This document shows positions 9,184-18,358 of a stretch of 64,000 nt of DNA, piece by piece. Every line of letters begins with the position of its first letter. Position 1 is the stretch's first letter. Under the pieces are notes generated by a model. The model searched no databases. It was not told the DNA's origin and saw only the letters and a list, made by a program, of their open reading frames with translations. Source of the stretch: Waterburya agarophytonicola KI4 (GTDB lineage Bacteria; Cyanobacteriota; Cyanobacteriia; Cyanobacteriales; Xenococcaceae); contig NZ_JADWDC010000013.1 in assembly GCF_020640915.1 (NCBI RefSeq), positions 19,517-83,516 of the forward strand, in the 5' to 3' direction. A program made the position numbers and the translations under genes.

Positions 9184-9208
9184 GGACAGCAATGCTGTCC
9201 TTTTTTTT
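9184..9208 (+). terminator. Intrinsic terminator after the WGxxGxxG gene
   Basis: Perfect 7-bp stem GGACAGC/GCTGTCC with a 3-base loop (9184-9200) followed by eight T. It lies 41 bp after the stop codon at 9143. Confidence 0.92.
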
Positions 9209-9348
9209 GCTATTAAAACTAATAAATAATATATGTAAGGCAAAAAATACAACAGTCTTAAGAAAGACGATAATCAATCTTAAGACAACTATACTAAGTT
9301 TCAATCAACTTGTTATATACATAAATTTTATCTTGAGAGGATTTTATA

Positions 9349-10473
9349 GTGAGTTTGGGTACGTTAGTCGGGTTTTTGGCAATTATTATTGCTCTTTATA
9401 TTCTATGGCAAATAAAACAAGTGTTATTGCTGGCATTTGCTGCGGTTGTTTTTGCGACAGCCATCAATCAACTAGTCAAGTTGCTACAACAAAAATTAAA
9501 ATTAAGTCGAAAAAATGCGATCGCTATATCAGTAAGTGGGGTACTAGCTTTTACTATTGGCTTCATTGCTTTAGTAATACCGCCTTTTATTGAACAATTT
9601 CAAGAATTAGTTACTCTAGTTCCAACTGCTTTAGAACAGGTTAGTAATTGGAATGAATGGTTGCGCAATTTATTACCCGATAATTTGATTGAAGACGTTC
9701 GGGGACTACAATCTTTGGGTCAAAATCTCCAGTCTTGGCTTGATAAAATAGTCAGCAACTTTTTAGAGTTGTTTTCTAGTACTTTAAGCGTACTACTCAA
9801 CTCTCTATTGGTAATAGTAGTAACCATAATGTTGTTAGCCAAACCTACTCCTTACAAACAAATATTTCTCTTAATGTTTCCCGCTTTTTATCGTTCTAGA
9901 GTTAAGACTATTCTCAAAAAGTGCGAAGAAAATTTGGCAGGATGGGCGATTGGTATCTTATTTAACATGGCTGTAATAGCTATTTTAAGCGGGATTGGCT
10001 TATTATTACTTGGTGTTCGATTGCCTTTAGCTAATTGTTTATTAGCAGGAATTTTAACCTTCATCCCCAATTTGGGCCCCGTACTTAGTGTAGTTCCCCC
10101 CGCAGCGATGGCTTTATTGGATGCTCCTTGGAAAGCAGTGGCAGTAGTTATTCTTTATATCGTAATTCAACAGGTTGAGAGCAATATTCTGACTCCTATT
10201 GTGATGGAAAAGCAAGTGTCTTTATTACCTGCGGTTACTTTACTTTCTCAAGTTGCTTTTGCTGTATTTTTTGGGATTCTAGGCTTATTTTTAGCTCTAC
10301 CTATTACCGTAGTGGCTCAGGTATGGCTCAAAGAGATATTGGTTCGAGATATTTTAGATCGTTGGCAAGCCAAACCTAACTCCCATAGTTCAAATTTCCG
10401 TAAATTAAGTGAAGGTAATAAACGGAGGAGCGATCGCCAAGAAGCAAATCTCGATCGCTCGGGAGTCAAATGA
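9349..10473 (+). CDS. AI-2E family (PerM-like) membrane transporter
   Basis: Integral inner-membrane protein of the AI-2 exporter/PerM superfamily, 374 aa. It shows paired N-terminal transmembrane helices (about 5-40), another at 60-80, a soluble middle region with V-S-N-W-N-E-W-L-R and helices, and a C-terminal cluster of helices (about 145-330). The family hallmark F-I-P-N-L-G-P (about 238-244) and the downstream Q-Q-V-E-S-N-I-L-T-P-I-V segment are present. The GTG start at 9349 is preceded by GAGAGGA at a suitable distance. The substrate is not predictable; family members export autoinducers or act in ion homeostasis. The C-terminal tail is short, basic and cytoplasmic. Confidence 0.9.
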   Translation: MSLGTLVGFLAIIIALYILWQIKQVLLLAFAAVVFATAINQLVKLLQQKLKLSRKNAIAISVSGVLAFTIGFIALVIPPFIEQFQELVTLVPTALEQVSNWNEWLRNLLPDNLIEDVRGLQSLGQNLQSWLDKIVSNFLELFSSTLSVLLNSLLVIVVTIMLLAKPTPYKQIFLLMFPAFYRSRVKTILKKCEENLAGWAIGILFNMAVIAILSGIGLLLLGVRLPLANCLLAGILTFIPNLGPVLSVVPPAAMALLDAPWKAVAVVILYIVIQQVESNILTPIVMEKQVSLLPAVTLLSQVAFAVFFGILGLFLALPITVVAQVWLKEILVRDILDRWQAKPNSHSSNFRKLSEGNKRRSDRQEANLDRSGVK

Positions 10474-10692
10474 CCTTTCAATTCTAAATTTCAAAAGTAC
10501 ATCTCAAGATAGATACTTTATGGCACGTAAAATAATAAGTATTTAAGGCGAATAAATCGATAAGTGCCTTTAAATTGTCATTTAACTCTGGTTTTATGCA
10601 AAATAATAGCAATATATACCTTTAGTTAGATGCTGTTACACTACACAAATTGCTATTAATTAGTTAATCAAATAAACTATCGAGGTGAGCTT

Positions 10693-11034
10693 ATGCTACT
10701 TAATAAATTCAATAACTGGTTAAAATCCTCTGTTCGTTTAGTATTAACAGTATTAGTCTGCGGTCTATTATTTGTTGCTAGTGCTTATCCCGCGCAGGCA
10801 GCAACTAGCAAAACTACTGATGGAGAGGCTAGCCTAAACGAAATTCAGAACAAAACAGACGATGTAGCTCGTTCCAATCCTAGAGGAATCAATGAAGTTA
10901 CTAAAGAAGCTCAAAAAGGATTAAATGCAGTCCAAGGTAGTGCAGATGCAGATAAAATGATTAGCCCTGATGAAGCTAATGCAACTACAGTAAAAGAAAA
11001 AGCATCTAACTTTTTTGATAGTTTAACTAACTAA
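10693..11034 (+). CDS. Small exported protein, low-temperature-induced-protein-like
   Basis: A 113-aa protein with a clear Sec signal peptide (hydrophobic core about 17-32, cleavage probably after AQA at 36) and a hydrophilic helical mature part. GAGGTGAG precedes the ATG. The mature region contains S-L-N-E-I-Q-x-K-T-D-D-V-A and G-L-N-A-V-Q-G-S-A-D-A-D-K-M, reminiscent of small cyanobacterial proteins annotated as low-temperature-induced. That name is from memory and tentative. Its location suggests a thylakoid lumen or periplasm role. Confidence 0.75.
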   Translation: MLLNKFNNWLKSSVRLVLTVLVCGLLFVASAYPAQAATSKTTDGEASLNEIQNKTDDVARSNPRGINEVTKEAQKGLNAVQGSADADKMISPDEANATTVKEKASNFFDSLTN

Positions 11035-11218
11035 AGTACAAAGTCAAATACCAATAATTTTTCTCAGTCATTTAGAATTATTGGATCGGAATTATACTTG
11101 CACTAACTTTAAAGAAAAACCTAAGTCTAGCAAATTTTAATTCGTAACATATTTCCTGACTATCCAAACCAAAGCTGAGGATATAGTCGGGAATTTCAGC
11201 ATTAATTCGTTCTACAAA

Positions 11219-12247
11219 ATGCCCCAAACAAACACATCAGAAAATTTCTTAACTCAGATAATTGATACAGTAGGTAGTTTGACAGAAACATTAACTACTC
11301 AAACTCAAAAAATCCTCGAACAAACCACTGTTTCTACAGGAGAAACTTTAGCCTGGATTGCTTCTAATCCGATTTTAAGCTCGGCAGATAAGATTCTGGG
11401 TTTAGATTGGCTGATGACTTTTTTGGGGCAAGCAGATGTTGCCAAAATAGAAGCCAATGTCGCTAAAATGCGATCGCAATATCCCCAGGAAACGTCAAAC
11501 CAAATTGCCCATCGTTTGATCGTGCAGAAAACTTGGTCTGGGGGGCGTTTGGGATTATTAACCAATATTATTCCCCCCATCGCAGCATTATTTTTAGGTA
11601 TAGAATTAATTGCTACGACCAAACTGCAAACCGAAATGGTTTACGAAATTGCCTCCGCTTATGGGTTAGACCTCCAAGATCCTGCCAGACGGGGAGAAGT
11701 ATTGGCAATTTTTGGTTTATCTTTAGGTGCAGATGTCTTGAAAACAGGCTTGACTGTGGTGGAGATTATTCCTGGTATTGGTGCGGTTGTGGGTGCTTCG
11801 ACCAATGCAGCTATGCTCTATGTTTTAGGACAAACTGCCTGTCGTTTTTACGAGAGAAAATCTTCTAATATAGAGCTAGCGTTCATACAGCAAGAAACCG
11901 ATACAGATTGGCAACTAGCTTTAAATCAGTCTAAGGTGATGGATCGTATTTTGGCGCAGATGGTGCGGGTTAGCTATCCCCAACAAGATTGGAAGGAAAT
12001 TTTACCTAAAATACAAGAAATTTCTCCCGCTTCAGTAGGAACAATTGCCGAAAATTTAACAAGCTCTCACGATCTTGAAGCACTACTAGACGAACTAATT
12101 CCTGAATTTGCTCCTCTAACTTTAAACAGATGTTATGAGATTGCTATATCCAATGGCAATATCACCTTAGAAGAGCAAGAAATATTGAGTCAATTAGCAG
12201 TTAAATTTGACTTAGATATGTCAACATTAAATGGCGAACAATATTAG
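11219..12247 (+). CDS. Membrane-associated DUF697/YcjF-like protein
   Basis: A 342-aa protein without signal peptide. A central region (about 105-215) has two hydrophobic stretches (I-I-P-P-I-A-A-L-F-L-G and a Gly/Val/Ile-rich segment around 180-205). Around them is the pattern Y-G-L-D-L-x-D-P-A-R-R-G-E-V-L-A-I-F-G, like DUF697/YcjF proteins. The C-terminal 45 residues resemble a TerB-type helical end (E-I-A-I-S-N-G-N-I-T-L-E-E-Q-E-I-L). The first 90 residues are amphipathic. Family assignment is from pattern only. It is 44 bp upstream of the sensor kinase on the same strand. Confidence 0.6.
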   Translation: MPQTNTSENFLTQIIDTVGSLTETLTTQTQKILEQTTVSTGETLAWIASNPILSSADKILGLDWLMTFLGQADVAKIEANVAKMRSQYPQETSNQIAHRLIVQKTWSGGRLGLLTNIIPPIAALFLGIELIATTKLQTEMVYEIASAYGLDLQDPARRGEVLAIFGLSLGADVLKTGLTVVEIIPGIGAVVGASTNAAMLYVLGQTACRFYERKSSNIELAFIQQETDTDWQLALNQSKVMDRILAQMVRVSYPQQDWKEILPKIQEISPASVGTIAENLTSSHDLEALLDELIPEFAPLTLNRCYEIAISNGNITLEEQEILSQLAVKFDLDMSTLNGEQY

Positions 12248-12291
12248 TTTTAGAACAAATCTCAAAAATAATTTCTAATTAGCGATCGCTG

Positions 12292-14376
12292 ATGAATGTT
12301 TATCAATATACAATTCTCATAGTTGAAGATTCTGCTGAGGATCGAGAACTCTATCGTCGATATCTCGATCGCGAAATTATCTTTAAATACCAAATTGTTG
12401 AGGTTGAATCTGGAGAAGATGGTCTAAGGCAACTGGCAACAATTCAACCCGATCTAGTTTTACTCGATTATCTCTTACCAGACTTTACTGGTTTAGAATT
12501 TATCGAAGAATTAAAAGCCCAGACCAGCAAAACTCCCTCGATTATCATGCTCACAGGGCAAGGTAGTGAAGCCGTAGCAGTAGAAGCCATGAAAGGGGGG
12601 GTGAAAGATTATCTGATCAAAGGACAGCTAACTCCTTCCATATTAACCGCCTCAGTCAAGAATGTATTACAGCAAGATCGTTTGCAATCTTTACTCAATA
12701 AAAGTTTTCAACAGCAGCAACTGATTGCAGAAACTGCTTTGCGCATTCGTCAGTCACAAAATTTATCAGAAATTCTCGATACCGCAGTTAGAGAAGTACA
12801 GCTATTGTTAAATTGCGATCGCGTGGTAATTTATAAATTTGCCCCAGACATGAGTGGGGATGTGGTTGCAGAGTCAATTAAACCCCATTGGACAAAGTCT
12901 CTCGGACAAAAAATAATTGATACTTGCTTTAAGGATCGGGGCGCGCTGAGATATCAACAAGGAGAAAGCCTTGTTGTTAATAATATTTACGAGTATGGGC
13001 TGTCTAAATGTCATATCGACTTATTAGAAGAATTTGAAGTCAAAGCTCACATAGTATGCCCTCTCTTGCTTTCCCCTTCCCTCCTCAAACAAGACTCCGA
13101 ATTATGGGGTTTGTTAATTGCTCATCAGTGCAGTCAAACCCGCTATTGGGAAGCGGATGAAGTAAAGTTATTCGACAAATTGTCAGTACAACTGGCGATC
13201 GCGATACAGCAAGCAGAATTGATTAGCAACCTCAAAAACGAATTAAATGCTAGAAAAAAATTAGAAATAGAATTAGCCAGAAGAGTTCAAGTACTAGAAG
13301 CTTCTGAAGACTATATCGGGTTGGCAGACCTCCACGGGCGAGTGATTTGGAATAACCCTCCTATGAAGCAATTAATGGACATAGATGACGATGAAGATAT
13401 TACCAAATTATCGATTCTCGACTATTATCCAGCTTGGGCTTTAAAGATTGTCAAAGAGCAAGGAATTCCTAGTGCGATCGCTAACGGCACTTGGTTGGGA
13501 GAAACAGCCCTATTGACCGAGGATGGTCGAGAATTACCTGTATCTCAGCTAATTATTGCCCACAAATCCGCTAATGACAAAATTGATTATATATCCACAG
13601 TCATGCGGAATCTTAGCCAACAGAAAAAAGCCGAAAACTCTCTTAAAGAAAAAGCCCAAGAACTTAAATGGTCCAATCAAGAACTTCTTAAAATCACCGC
13701 CTTACTCAAAAAACGCAATCAAGAATTAGACAGCTTTGCCTATGTTACTTCCCACGATCTTAAAGCACCATTGCGGGCGATCGCTAACTTAGCAACCTGG
13801 TTGGAAGAGGATTTGGGAGACCAAATACCCGAAGAAAGTCAGCAGCAACTCCAGTTAATGCAATCTAGAGTGCAACGCATGGATGGATTAATTCAAGGAT
13901 TACTCGAATATTCTCGTATTGGTCGACAAAACACTCCCATTAAAACTGTTGATGTGGGAAATCTAGTGCGTAATATTGTCGATTCCCTCGCACCACCGCC
14001 AGGGTTTAAAATCGAGATCGCCGATTCTATGCCCAGGTTAGAAACAAAAGAACTATTATTACAACAAGTTTTTTCTAATCTAATTAGTAACGCCATCAAA
14101 TATCATCCCCAAGAATCGGGTAATATTCTCATATCAGTTGAAGAAGCAGCAGAATTTTATCAGTTTAGCGTCTGTGATGATGGACTGGGTATCGATCCTC
14201 AATACCACGATCGCATTTTCACGATTTTTCAAACTTTACAAGCAAGAGACACTATTGAAAGCACGGGAATTGGCTTATCTATTGTGAAAAAAATCGTTGA
14301 AGATCAAGGTGGAAAAGTTTGGGTGGACTCTCAACTGGGAGAAAAAACAACTTTTTACTTTACCTGGTATAAGTAA
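12292..14376 (+). CDS. REC-GAF(cyanobacteriochrome)-PAS histidine kinase
   Basis: A 694-aa cytoplasmic hybrid sensor kinase. Domains in order: receiver (about 8-125, D in V-L-L-D-Y-L-L-P), GAF (about 155-318), PAS (about 335-450), coiled coil, HisKA with phospho-acceptor H488 in S-H-D-L-K-A-P-L-R, and HATPase (N-box L-I-S-N-A-I-K-Y-H, then D-D-G-L-G-I-D and G-I-G-L-S-I-V). The GAF domain contains Cys240-His241 at the bilin-attachment position and a D210-T-C212-F213 motif. These are the two cysteines that define DXCF cyanobacteriochromes, in which C240 binds the bilin and C212 adds reversibly to tune absorption to blue/violet. The photosensor function is therefore inferred with good support. 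No partner regulator is adjacent; the N-terminal receiver may be regulatory. Confidence 0.9.
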   Translation: MNVYQYTILIVEDSAEDRELYRRYLDREIIFKYQIVEVESGEDGLRQLATIQPDLVLLDYLLPDFTGLEFIEELKAQTSKTPSIIMLTGQGSEAVAVEAMKGGVKDYLIKGQLTPSILTASVKNVLQQDRLQSLLNKSFQQQQLIAETALRIRQSQNLSEILDTAVREVQLLLNCDRVVIYKFAPDMSGDVVAESIKPHWTKSLGQKIIDTCFKDRGALRYQQGESLVVNNIYEYGLSKCHIDLLEEFEVKAHIVCPLLLSPSLLKQDSELWGLLIAHQCSQTRYWEADEVKLFDKLSVQLAIAIQQAELISNLKNELNARKKLEIELARRVQVLEASEDYIGLADLHGRVIWNNPPMKQLMDIDDDEDITKLSILDYYPAWALKIVKEQGIPSAIANGTWLGETALLTEDGRELPVSQLIIAHKSANDKIDYISTVMRNLSQQKKAENSLKEKAQELKWSNQELLKITALLKKRNQELDSFAYVTSHDLKAPLRAIANLATWLEEDLGDQIPEESQQQLQLMQSRVQRMDGLIQGLLEYSRIGRQNTPIKTVDVGNLVRNIVDSLAPPPGFKIEIADSMPRLETKELLLQQVFSNLISNAIKYHPQESGNILISVEEAAEFYQFSVCDDGLGIDPQYHDRIFTIFQTLQARDTIESTGIGLSIVKKIVEDQGGKVWVDSQLGEKTTFYFTWYK

Positions 14377-14448
14377 CTTGAGTGACTAAATGACAGTCAA
14401 AACCTCAATAAAGTTGCCCATTTCCCCCATTATCTAATAAATTTTAAT

Positions 14449-15534
14449 TTACTCGTATTTATTATCAAAATTAATTGGTTGGCGCGTTTCTGGGCGATCG
14501 CCACGGTCGTCATACCGACTATCGGAGTTACGATCTTCAGCATCGTCGTAGTCGTCGTAATCATCATAATCACCGCTATCTTCCGAGTCTTCCGAATAAT
14601 CAGACCCAGCATCATCTACGGGTTGATAATCAACCACATAATCTCCTGGGATAGTTTGTTCGTCTTCTTCATAGTTTCTTCCTACCTCTGCATCATCGTA
14701 ACCACTACCAAAATTTTCCCCATCATCATAACTATCTTCTGGTTCGTAGCTTCTACCTAGATCCCCAGGGCTAGGTCTGCGTTGGGAAGTAGCAGCAGGG
14801 GGCGGAGTAGGGTCAGAATATCTATCTTCTCTGGTAGGACGAGGACGAGGACGGGAACGAGGGGAAGGGCGAGAATTATCAGCCCATTCATCTTTGGCAT
14901 TCCAATCATCATAGCTATCATTGGGTGGTGCGCTGGGGCGACGTCTGGGTCGACTATCTTTTTCAGCATAGCGATCTCTACCAATAGCTGAATCTCTATT
15001 TTCGGGACGGTTGCGACTCGTTCTGCGTCGGGGTTCATCTCTAACATCGCTCTGGGGCGATGGTCTTCTTCTGGGTTCGGAACGACGAGGGGGACGAGGA
15101 TTAGGATCGTCGTAGGCTCTTAATCTGGGACTATTATAGTTAGGTTTAGCTCCTTCATAAACATTGTCATAGGGGTCAATTTGATCCAGTTCCGCTTCAG
15201 TATAGACTCTAGTACGACTAACAGGGCGATCTCGATCTACTATAGGCGTATTGCGCCTGGCTTGTTCTGTGGCTACACCACGCATTCTGATGCTTTCGAA
15301 CGCAAAGAAAATTGCCGTCCCTGTCAGCAAAAATTGACCAAATTGCAAAATGGGGTCTAACCGCCAACCGTTAAAGAGTAAAATAATTCCACATAACAAA
15401 CCCACCGCAGCAAAAAAGATATCATAATCCCTTGCTAACTCTGGGCGAATTGAGCGCAGGAAAAACAAACCTGCTCCCGCTACTGCTAAGAATAAACCTA
15501 AGATAGCTGCTGCATTCAGCCCAAAATTGACCAT
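14449..15534 (-). CDS. ycf66: Ycf66 family protein
   Basis: A 361-aa protein with the conserved Ycf66 N-terminal membrane domain (about 1-95). Helices cover 5-27, 38-56 and 65-82, with N-G-W-R-L-D-P-I-L-Q-F-G-Q between the second and third. A long low-complexity tail follows: Arg/Pro/Ser-rich (about 140-260), then extremely Asp/Tyr/Glu-rich (270-345). Ycf66 occurs in cyanobacteria and plastid genomes; its function is unknown. The tail composition makes several long spurious open frames on the opposite strand. It lies downstream of psbX on the same strand. Confidence 0.88.
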   Translation of the reverse strand: MVNFGLNAAAILGLFLAVAGAGLFFLRSIRPELARDYDIFFAAVGLLCGIILLFNGWRLDPILQFGQFLLTGTAIFFAFESIRMRGVATEQARRNTPIVDRDRPVSRTRVYTEAELDQIDPYDNVYEGAKPNYNSPRLRAYDDPNPRPPRRSEPRRRPSPQSDVRDEPRRRTSRNRPENRDSAIGRDRYAEKDSRPRRRPSAPPNDSYDDWNAKDEWADNSRPSPRSRPRPRPTREDRYSDPTPPPAATSQRRPSPGDLGRSYEPEDSYDDGENFGSGYDDAEVGRNYEEDEQTIPGDYVVDYQPVDDAGSDYSEDSEDSGDYDDYDDYDDAEDRNSDSRYDDRGDRPETRQPINFDNKYE

Positions 15535-15684
15535 TACAATTCTCCTAATCTGGTTCTCATAGTTGTGAGTATGAATATGTCTATACTCATCTTAAGTGAT
15601 CTATATTTATAATCTACCCAGAACAGTCATAACTCTTCTATTGGCGAACTTAATACCCGCAAGGTATAGCCCTGTAAAAATATA

Positions 15685-15740
15685 ACGACGGAACTGCTGG
15701 TAATGCTACCCTATCTCTGCAATAGAGACTATTCCGTCGT
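15685..15740 (-). other. Long-loop hairpin between psbX and ycf66
   Basis: Perfect 9-bp arms ACGACGGAA (15685-15693) and TTCCGTCGT (15732-15740) enclose a 38-base loop that itself folds (TCTCT/AGAGA). Read on the minus strand it follows psbX and is succeeded by a T-rich stretch. It may be the psbX terminator or an attenuating structure in the ycf66 leader. Confidence 0.55.
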
Positions 15741-15782
15741 CCAAAAATTAATAACAATTTATTGCCAAAGCAATCTTATAAC

Positions 15783-15905
15783 TTAAGATCTGCGTTTGAT
15801 TTTGTCACTTTGACTGAGAACAATCAAGGCAATGGTTGCGGGGATAACCACAATTACTGCACCCAATCCGATGCTTAAAAGAAAATTAGTTAATGAGGGA
15901 GTCAT
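15783..15905 (-). CDS. psbX: Photosystem II protein PsbX
   Basis: A 40-residue single-span membrane protein. It begins M-T-P-S-L-T-N-F-L, continues with a Gly/Val/Ile-rich transmembrane helix (about 9-30) containing I-P-A-T-I-A-L-I, and ends with a basic [10 protein letters not shown] tail. This matches cyanobacterial PsbX closely in length and motif order. PsbX sits at the photosystem II periphery near cytochrome b559 and influences plastoquinone turnover at the QB site. The start codon is the ATG complement at 15903-15905 and the stop is TAA complement at 15783-15785. It lies between ycf66 (same strand) and a divergent YggT gene. Confidence 0.92.
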   Translation of the reverse strand: MTPSLTNFLLSIGLGAVIVVIPATIALIVLSQSDKIKRRS

Positions 15906-16159
15906 ATTTTTAATCCTGACTATTGTTGTCTATGTATTAATAATTTACGTTATTTTGTAATTTTAAAAGTTTTTTAACCAAAACTAAAGTTAATTACAAT
16001 CTGGCATTCTAAAGAAGCTCACCATATATTGTAAGGGGATGGCGGTCAAAAGAAGACAGGTAGTTCTTAAATGTATTCCAAAATTCCAGTACAATAAATT
16101 AAAATATATTTACATTATGTATTGTTTCTAGCAAATAATCTTATTTTTAAATCAAAGTC

Positions 16160-16450
16160 ATGAATTTATCAAGTTGGGGAGCGGTCTCGGTTAGTCTTTT
16201 ACTCGGATTAATGACAATTTTATTTATCTTTAGAATTGTCCTCACTTGGTATCCCCAAGCCGAGCTTACTCGTTTCCCTTTTAGTCTTGTCGTTGTCCCT
16301 ACAGAGCCATTTCTGGCACCCTTGCGTAAAGTAGTATCTCCCATTGGCGGAGTGGATATTACTCCAATTATTTGGGTTGGACTCTGCACTCTATTGCGAG
16401 AAATATTAGTCGGTCAACAGGGATTGATTACTATGGCATTGACTAATTAA
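16160..16450 (+). CDS. YggT family membrane protein (Ycf19-like)
   Basis: A 96-aa integral membrane protein with two hydrophobic helices (about 8-30 and 62-92). The YggT signature R-I-V-L-T-W-Y-P-Q (about 25-33) is present, and the loop P-T-E-P-F-L-A-P-L-R-K-V follows with a P-I-G-G-V-D-I-T-P-I-I tail. Plastid and cyanobacterial members are called Ycf19 and are linked to thylakoid or nucleoid organisation; bacterial YggT acts in osmotic and division phenotypes. It is transcribed divergently from psbX, 254 bp away. Confidence 0.9.
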   Translation: MNLSSWGAVSVSLLLGLMTILFIFRIVLTWYPQAELTRFPFSLVVVPTEPFLAPLRKVVSPIGGVDITPIIWVGLCTLLREILVGQQGLITMALTN

Positions 16451-16684
16451 ACAATAATGTGCTGTTGCTAGCTGGATTTCAGTGATTATCTTTCTCTTTT
16501 TTCCTATGTTGCTCAATTTTGTTTAATCTTGCTCTCTAAATTGATCGGGTTAATTCAGTACAGCAATACATGGCAAGATCGGAAAAATCAGGACAATAAG
16601 CGACAAGACGTGAATTTTGCCAATCGTTATAATTAGCTCAACAATTAACAGTATGGCGGTTGAGTTATCTCGATTGAGTCGATC

Positions 16685-16911
16685 TTGAAACCAAATTTTT
16701 GCCTGACTTCACCAGTACAGCTAGGGGCTTATACTCTAGCAAATCGAATAGTCTTCGCCTCAAACCTGCGATCGCAAGCATATAATCATTTACCTCAACC
16801 AGAAGCTATTACTTATTATGGCGATCTGGCTGACTATGGATTAATTATTACCGAACCAACTTTGATTGCACCTTTAGATCCTTTATCTCATTATCCAGAG
16901 GTAATTTTACT
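16685..16911 (+). pseudogene. Truncated old-yellow-enzyme (NADH:flavin oxidoreductase) 5' fragment
   Basis: About 75 residues match the N-terminus of OYE-family flavoproteins: L-x-x-P-V-Q-L-G-A-Y-T-L-A-N-R-I-V-F-A then L-P-Q-P-E-A-I-T-Y-Y and G-L-I-I-T-E-P-T-L-I. The family is normally 350 aa or more; the match stops abruptly near 16911, where transposase sequence begins. The only upstream in-frame start is a TTG at 16685. Read as a dead gene cut by an insertion. Confidence 0.8.
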
Positions 16912-17136
16912 CAACACAATCTAGTCGAACAAGACCATAGAGGAGTCAAAAAAATTACAAATGCTGCTCTTGGATATCAATCATTTTATAATGCTTGGCG
17001 AACAATTAAAGGGATTGAAATTATGCGAATGATTTATAAAGCTCAAGTCAAAGGAGTTAGTAGAAATGATGTCTTAGCAGAAAAGAAATTCATAGATTCT
17101 CTATTTATAGGAGATCGTTACTTCTTGAAAAACTAG
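16912..17136 (+). pseudogene. IS6-family transposase 3' remnant
   Basis: In the frame beginning at 16915, 73 codons run to TAG at 17134. They encode the C-terminal end of an IS6/IS240-type DDE transposase. Visible are N-L-V-E-Q-D-H-R-G-V-K-K, with the third catalytic acid, followed by L-G-Y-Q-S-F-Y-N-A-W-R-T-I-K-G-I-E and M-R-M-I-Y-K-A-Q. The N-terminal two thirds with the two catalytic aspartates are missing. It directly abuts the truncated OYE fragment, so deletion followed insertion. No intact terminal inverted repeats are evident. Confidence 0.85.
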
Positions 17137-17226
17137 AGAGCTAAAGAAAAGAATTATAAATTGTTGCAGCATAGAGGTTCTTTAGTATGAGATTTTAAGT
17201 ATAGGTATAAATATGTAGATGAATAG

Positions 17227-18210
<984 letters not shown>

Positions 18211-18287
18211 TGATAAATTGTTTTTTTCGGATCGCTATTAACTCCTCATATGCCCTCAAGGATTCCCTCTGGTGATGAAGCGGTATG

Positions 18288-18337
18288 CTAAAGCATTTGC
18301 GAAGTTAATCTTTAGGATAGCTTCGCAAATGCTTTAG
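18288..18337. terminator. 17-bp perfect hairpin between convergent por and devA
   Basis: Perfect 17-bp arms at 18288-18304 and 18321-18337 with a 16-base loop. On the plus strand the hairpin is followed by a T-rich TCTTTTC. It lies 77 bp after por and 21 bp before the devA stop codon, so it is well placed as a bidirectional terminator. The arm length is unusual for a plain terminator. Confidence 0.75.
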
Positions 18338-18358
18338 GAGTCTTTTCTGCAAAGCTCA

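Noticed and set aside
9192..9593. Plus-strand frame of 133 codons overlapping the AI-2E permease start
   Set aside because: Out of frame with the clear AI-2E family protein, no ribosome site, and composition typical of a shadow frame.
14479..15047. Long open frames overlapping ycf66 on both strands
   Set aside because: They arise from the Arg- and Asp-rich low-complexity codons of Ycf66; none resembles a protein family.
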